A stretch of 26,482 nucleotides of DNA from Multifurca ochricompacta (Eukaryota; Basidiomycota; Agaricomycetes; Russulales; Russulaceae), in the NCBI GenBank assembly GCA_022496185.1, contig WTXG01000391.1:1-26482 (forward strand), given 5' to 3'. Position 1 is the first letter of the stretch; every line of letters begins with the position of its first letter. Below are positions 21,414 through 26,482 of the stretch, in pieces. The notes below the pieces were generated by a model. It was not told the origin of the DNA, did not search any database, and saw nothing but the letters and a program-made list of their open reading frames with translations. The position numbers and the translations under genes were made by a program.

Positions 21414-22671
21414 TTATAACTTAGAGCCATCGGGATGTTGGGGGACAATCTTGTTTGAGCACTTCTTGGGCAACAATGTCACCCACCGTGTTCTCTGGAT
21501 TTCTAGACCTTTCTTGCCAAAGTATCGCTCGTTTTCGAAGCCCCACTGATCGTTCGCTCGCACCCAATTTCCAATTCCGTCCACATACTGCGCCAGCTGT
21601 TCATCCACCGGCTCACCAAACTTCGGAATCTTGTTCTCGTAAATGTCCATGAACTTCTCTTCCAGTTCCTTGTGACATTCATATACCCAATTCATGGCTC
21701 CCCGAACGTCGGTCTTGTTCTGGTGCATCACGATGGTTATTATGTTGTAGTTATCGTCGCCGCGCGCCTGCTCTACGTTGTATGAAGCGATGTCCTAAGC
21801 AAACACAAGACTTGTCAGCCTTGACGCATATTGGAAGCAAACGCAGCCTACATTATCCAGAAAGATCATGTCAGTGGCCAAAACTGATAATTCCTGAATA
21901 GTGGGGTGGTTAACTGCCTCGTCAGGGAGGTCCATTTCTAATTCAATTATGGCGAAAGACGGCTTGGTGCCAACGTTATCTCTTCTGATTTCAAAGTACT
22001 CCTCGATAGTTGGAATATACTTGTTGGTTCGATCTGCTGCTTGTTGTACAACAGTTTGCATGTAAGAGCCAAATGTCTCTATGAACCGTTTCTGTGACTG
22101 AGGACTAGCTGTCTTGATTCCCATTTCCCAGAACCTAAATCGATGCGCTCAACACATTTCTTCGCTCTTTTTAACGCGCCTTACTGTCTGGTGACCTCAC
22201 CAATGATCCATTCACCTTCAGGGCGAGGGGTGTGCGGATTGCGAAGGGCGTCCATGATAATGTTGACCATTTCCTGAACCTCATCCTCATCGGCTACATC
22301 TGAATACTCGTCGAACAGGAAGAACACGGCCATTAAATCGCAAGTAGTGCGCAGGCGTGCTTCGCGTCAAGAGTAAATATAGCTTATTGTGTTCATCTCA
22401 ATAGATGGCCTACCTTTGTCAAGAAAAGGATATGCAAGGAAAGCGAGAAGGCCTGGAAAGAGTTGAATCGATGAATTTGGCATTTGAAAAGGACGCAATG
22501 GTTCGTACCGAAGTCGCAACGATCATAGGCTGCCTGAGCTCTGGGGCTGAACGCTCCAAAGCTCCTCACCCACGCTGCGGATTCTGCCTTTACCTCAAGG
22601 TAGTGCGGGTTAATTCGACGAGGCCATTTCCAATTCTCCAAGACGTTGGGAATGTAAAACATGTTGGACAT
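21414..22671 (-). CDS. class I sesquiterpene synthase
   Basis: Ionises and cyclises a prenyl diphosphate (farnesyl diphosphate for this fungal family); product unknown. Exons in phase: 22671-22509, 22452-22414, 22359-22185, 22134-21852, 21794-21414 (introns 50-57 nt), 346 aa, a normal length for fungal enzymes. ATG at 22671 has a good context (CCCGCCATG). Start region: [33 protein letters not shown]. Metal-binding motif 1 is D84-E85-x-x-D88 (FFLFDEYSD). Motif 2 is N220-D221-I-A-S224-Y-N-V-E228, split by the last intron between N220 and D221. A diphosphate-sensing arginine is likely R176 or R177 (EIRRDNVG), and the C-terminal RY pair is R310-Y311 (ENERYFG). All catalytic residues are present and no frame break is seen. 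The neighbours are a lipase-like hydrolase and a broken amidase, with no P450 or transporter in view. Confidence 0.95.
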
Positions 22672-24335
22672 GGCGGGTTTTCTCTTATGAAAATGCTGGT
22701 AAGGATTCAGATCTGGGATGAGACCTGGGGGGTGAGGAGGTCGTCATCGCATCATGGAACTGGTCTTAAATTTCCGAATGAGCCCAAGCAGACTGGACCA
22801 TAAATGCGGAGATTCATGTCGCGATAATATTATGTTAGGATTGTGATATCAATTCAAGTACCGCTGGGCTAAAGTACATGAAACATTGAGCTGTCAAAGG
22901 TGCCGCAAGCTATCTAGCTCATTTCGCTTACTGTCCAGTAGTCTGCGTTCTAAGTCCGTGCTTTCTCGTGGGTAGGCTAGATACAATTCGCCGAACGTGT
23001 CATTAGACTTGCTGTTAGCCCATAAAATTGCTGCGCGGTATTCTAATATGCAAATATAGGCCGTGTCCGGGAGGGCGTGCGCGCTTACTATCTAGCTGCA
23101 TTGTATTTCACACCAATGCCGTAGGCACAGTCATCTACTCGAAATTTATATGCCATAAGTGCGTTCCGCTACGCGGTCAAATTGTCTCATGAAAGTGGTT
23201 GGTTTTTTCCCTTCCGACATTTACTTTGCGCATAGGGTGTCACGCAAGAATGGTTGTGACTTTGTTCAGGTGCCTCCACAGATACATTAACATTAAATTT
23301 AAATGAAGTTAATGAAGTAAAGTTGGCCAAAGATGGTTTTTGGCTTCCACGGCGCAACCGCAACCGAATGCGCCCTTCAGCAGGAGTCAATATATTCCCA
23401 AATCGAGTCTGTTTCTACCTGCCAAAATGACAGGTGGCTCTGCGTAATTCTTTCCGATTGTCAACCAATGAATTGATTCCAGTATTTTGCCGGCGCGCTA
23501 TTTATTAAGCGTTGAGCGATATTATATTATATACACTAGGCCCAAGGCAAATTGTATTTTTAAAAGTATAGGCCAGGAACCTTCCGTTTCCACTCATTCT
23601 GACACGACCCGTCATGGCACTCACCTCGCCCCCTCTAGCACCCTCAGCCATTGGCACTCTCCACCTCGTCCCATTGCTTCTCACCTTGTCCCTCCTCTGT
23701 CATTTCTTGCACCTGGGGCTGACAGGATTGTACTCACCTCTTATAACCATTGCGCCCTGCACATTTCGCAACATGGGAGCGGAGCAAACTATAGCTAGGT
23801 CTGTCTGGTTCAACAATTTCACAGATTCCTACTACATGATTGGTTGTGCACTAGACGCCTGAACTTCTTTGCATCTCTCATGGTGTTCCACGGTCTGAGT
23901 CACGTGTCACTGTAGCAACCCCGGGTAACGGGCACCGAGTGCGCTGAACATGTCTTCGTATTTGTTACGTTCTCACCACCATGCGGTCCTGCTTTCACAA
24001 ACCAGACCTCGCGTACATACTGTCATTTTCATTCTTTGTTTTGCGCTAGCCTGCCACTCCCAACTCTTTTATCGCCTTATCACCGAACAAAGCCTCCTGG
24101 CTTGCATGTAGGCTTACTCTGCATTAGGAATTTGGCTCGCCTTTCTGGAGGCATGTACGTTAACAACAATAGTCGTGGACGATATGCAGGTGAGAAGGCT
24201 CGCGCCATTTTAAGCATACGACAATTATCCATGCCATAATCCATCAACGAACCCAGTTATATAAGATGAAGAATCTTTGGTCTTTACGCGGCTAGCCAAC
24301 GTTGCTTCCTCCCTTTTGTTAAGTATCTCATCCTC
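22672..24335. other. 1.7-kb interval between terpene synthase and amidase
   Basis: The left end holds the terpene synthase promoter and the right end that of the amidase. Between them I see no gene with family-like sequence except the weak 82-codon ORF at 23614-23862. A TATA-rich stretch is at about 23519-23536. Short AT-rich repeats occur near 23285-23320 (TTAATGAAG). Confidence 0.4.
23614..23862 (+). CDS. small hypothetical ORF with hydrophobic segment
   Basis: Unrecognised. A genuine ATG (context GTCATGG) opens 82 codons. Residues about 15-35 (TLHLVPLLLTLSLLCHFLHL) are strongly hydrophobic and could be a membrane segment. Two possible cysteine-bearing motifs (APCTF, IGCALDA) follow. An AT-rich, TATA-like stretch lies about 80-95 bp upstream. 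There is no homology signal I know and no splice partner, and an ORF of this size can easily arise by chance. Confidence 0.18.
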   Translation: MALTSPPLAPSAIGTLHLVPLLLTLSLLCHFLHLGLTGLYSPLITIAPCTFRNMGAEQTIARSVWFNNFTDSYYMIGCALDA

Positions 24336-26315
24336 ATGCGAACAGATAGATCGTGGGTATCTGGGCCTTCTTCGCACACCTTGGCTTGCAGTTCCTACTA
24401 AGCCGCGCTCGTGCTAGCGCACGTGCCCCTGCGTCATTTCCCGATCTTTACGAAGCATCGATTACGGAACTACAAGATGGACTCGAAAAAGGTCTCTTCA
24501 CTAGCGTGGATCTTGTCAAGGTTCTTTCTCTCGACAATTCCACATTCGTGCGCTCATTACTTTCGTTGCCCAGGCTTATTTTGCCCGTATAGAGGAGGTC
24601 AACTTGCAGGGTCCCACCCTCCGTGCCGTGATCGAGCTCAATCCAAGCGCGCTCAAACAGGCAGCGGAGCTTGATTTGAGCGCAAGTTGTCAGGTCCGCG
24701 TGGGCCACTGCACGGAATCCCTATACTGCTTAAGGACAACATTGCCACGCGTGGGAGAGATGGTATGCGATGAAACTTCATCTGTCGAAAGCGGACGCAG
24801 TCGTCTCATTCCCATTCCCATTCAGGCATGAACACTACTGCAGGCTCGTTTGCGCTCCTTGGTTCCATCCCACCTCGGGATGCAACGGTTGCTGCCAAGT
24901 TGCGGGCGGCAGGTGCCATCTTTCTGGGAAAAGCCAATCTCTCAGAATGGGCGAACTTTCGTGGTAGGGTCCCATCAGGGTTCTCTGGCCGTGGAGGGCA
25001 GGCCACCTCGCCGTACTTCCCACTCGCCGACCCATCGGGATCATCTTCTGGTTCTGGGATTGCCTGTGCGATTGGACTCGCCGCTGCGACTCTAGGGAGT
25101 GAAACTGATGGATCGATTATTTCTCCCAGTAGTCGGCAGAATCTCGTCGGTATCAAGCCGACAGTGGGATTGACGTCTCGTGCGGGTGGTATGCATGTAC
25201 TCTCACCATACATCGCATCCCCATTGAACGTTTTCTTCTCCTATAAGTGATACCAATTTCTGAGAATCAAGACACTGTTGGTCCCATGACGCGGAGCATA
25301 GCGGATGCTGCTATCGTCCTGACCGCTATTGCAGGTCGGGATCCTCTCGATAGCTTTACGCTTGCAGCGCCTGCACATGTGCCAGATTTTACTAAGGCTC
25401 TAAAGAAGGACGCTCTGAGTGGTGTGCGCCTAGGGGTCCCCCGCCTGTTTTTGAGTGGGGACCCTATATCGATGGCGCTTTCAATGCATCACTTGCTACG
25501 TTGAAGCAACTCGGGGCCACGATTGTGACCCCGCAGAATTCCCAGATGCGAACGAGTTACTGGCATCTAACAACGAGACGCTGGTTCTTGACGCAGACTT
25601 TAAGGTGGGCATGTCGTGATTCGATTCCTCTTTTTTGTTGACAAGATGGTTGGTCAGGTCGACGTAGAGAAATACATTGCTGGGCTCCTCAAGGTTCCCA
25701 CTGGAGTCAAAACACTTGCAGATCTTATCGCTTTCAATACTGCTCATGCTTCGGAGGAACTCATCCCACCCTTCTGGACGTCCCAATCCGAGTATGGGTG
25801 TGGTTGCGTTGCTTTCAAGTAACATTGCTCATTCACAGCGCAGGTTTATCACAGCCGAGAATACTACTCGAGACGCTGCATACTTCGCTGCACTTGCCGC
25901 TGACCATGATCTCGGCAGAACACGTGGATCGACGCCACTCTTGCCCAATTCAACCTAGATGCAATCATACTTCCTACTGACGGCACGCCACTCTTTTACT
26001 TGCCCTTTTGATATGCTCATTTAAATGGGGTTTCCAGGATTTACCTCTACGCCAGCCGCGATCGCAGGCTACCCAGTCGTCACCGTCCCGCTTGGCTTCC
26101 AACCGGATAACGTTGAGGCGACACCTGCGGAGCCTACCATCTCGAACGCGCCAGGGCTACCCTTTGGACTTTCTTTCCTTGGGACTGCGTTCAGCGAGTT
26201 CAAGTTGGTGGGCTATGCATTCGCGTATGAGCAAGCGACGCATACACGTTTGAAGCGGCTGGCTTTCCCCGCGGCGATTCCAAAGACTCAGTTAGCTGAC
26301 GTGATAGAAAAGTAA
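24336..26315 (+). pseudogene. amidase-signature family enzyme, multiply frame-broken
   Basis: Family: Ser-cisSer-Lys amidases hydrolysing C-N amide bonds. Exon blocks: 24336-24520, 24574-24762, 24826-25188, 25248-25604, 25658-25791, 25844-25982, 26038-26315. Motifs present: ASITELQDGLEKG, PLHGIPILLKDN (catalytic Lys), DPSGSSSGSG (cis-Ser), SETDGSIISPSS (nucleophile Ser), RAGVIPISENQDTVGPMTRS, STPAAIAGYPVVTVPLGF, GLPFGLSFLG. An N-terminal hydrophobic stretch (WAFFAHLGLQFLLS) suggests secretion. Conserved blocks switch frame by one missing base at about 24675, 25463, 25526 and 25918; the ATG at 24336 is also out of frame with the signal-like segment, perhaps a fifth. Every lesion can be explained by one base lost, mostly in a run of identical bases. 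The sixth intron appears to be GC-AG (25983-26037). Either a young pseudogene or a locally poor assembly. Confidence 0.8.
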
Positions 26316-26482
26316 GAGAAAGAGGATCATTTTTTTCGCACAAAAGTTTTAGCATTATAGTATGGTGATGGAGTGCCAACATGACAGTTTTGCGCAATCG
26401 AAGTGATAAACTAATCACTGTATCCTGACTCGTTAAGATCTCAGGAGTAACATGATGGGAGGTTGCTCGCCGTGATGAGAAG
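26316..26482. other. 3' flank of the amidase locus
   Basis: Non-coding tail to the window end. An AT-rich stretch with GATAAACTAATCAC is present. Nothing else recognised. Confidence 0.4.

Noticed and set aside
18880..26315. Terpene biosynthetic gene cluster (hydrolase, terpene synthase, amidase)
   Set aside because: No P450, transferase, transporter or dedicated regulator. The hydrolase is ABHD12-like, a housekeeping lipid enzyme, and the amidase is broken.
1..26482. CRISPR array, rRNA, prokaryotic operon or origin
   Set aside because: None seen. The spliced genes mark this as a eukaryotic nuclear sequence.

Overview
The window looks like nuclear DNA of a filamentous basidiomycete, most likely an Agaricomycete and possibly of the Rhizoctonia/Ceratobasidiaceae type. 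I infer this from five genes whose reading frames only make sense after removing many 49-113 nt GT-AG introns, from very small exons (25-39 nt), and from the protein families present. These are a Goodbye-NACHT STAND receptor, a fungal sesquiterpene synthase, a short secreted tyrosinase, ABHD12-like and Iwr1 proteins, and an amidase-signature enzyme. I worked out the exon models by hand from splice sites, phases and known family motifs. No database or transcript data were used.

Layout. 26-566 (-): doubtful 3' exons of an unrecognised gene. 908-2306 (-): Ser/Pro-rich protein with a basic, bHLH-like C-terminal part, perhaps a transcription regulator. 2307-6448: 4.1 kb without a convincing gene, containing a perfect 22-bp palindrome that reads as a four-unit heat-shock element (4560-4581). 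6449-8092 (-): complete nine-exon secreted tyrosinase. 8799-10160 (+): Iwr1-type RNA polymerase II import factor, divergent from the tyrosinase. 10161-14388: gene-poor, with copy A of a dispersed repeat (12525-13080). 14389-17368 (+): NLR-like STAND protein (Goodbye, NACHT, start of ankyrin-type repeats) with one apparent frame break; it stops about 30 bp before copy B of the same repeat (17398-18750). Copy B is split by about 0.7 kb of unrelated DNA. 18880-20540 (-): membrane-anchored ABHD12-like serine hydrolase, intact. 21414-22671 (-): intact five-exon sesquiterpene synthase. 22672-24335: no convincing gene. 24336-26315 (+): amidase-signature gene with intact catalytic motifs but at least four single-base frame breaks.

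How the genes fit together. The tyrosinase/Iwr1 pair shares a 0.7-kb divergent upstream region, but their functions are unrelated (secreted phenol oxidation versus polymerase transport). The terpene synthase has an alpha/beta hydrolase and a broken amidase as neighbours, but no P450, transporter or dedicated regulator, so I do not call a biosynthetic cluster. The most telling pattern is the contrast between five cleanly spliceable genes and two accessory genes (NLR and amidase) that carry frame breaks or truncation. This suggests ongoing decay of accessory genes in a repeat-bearing region, although homopolymer under-calling in the assembly remains a rival explanation.
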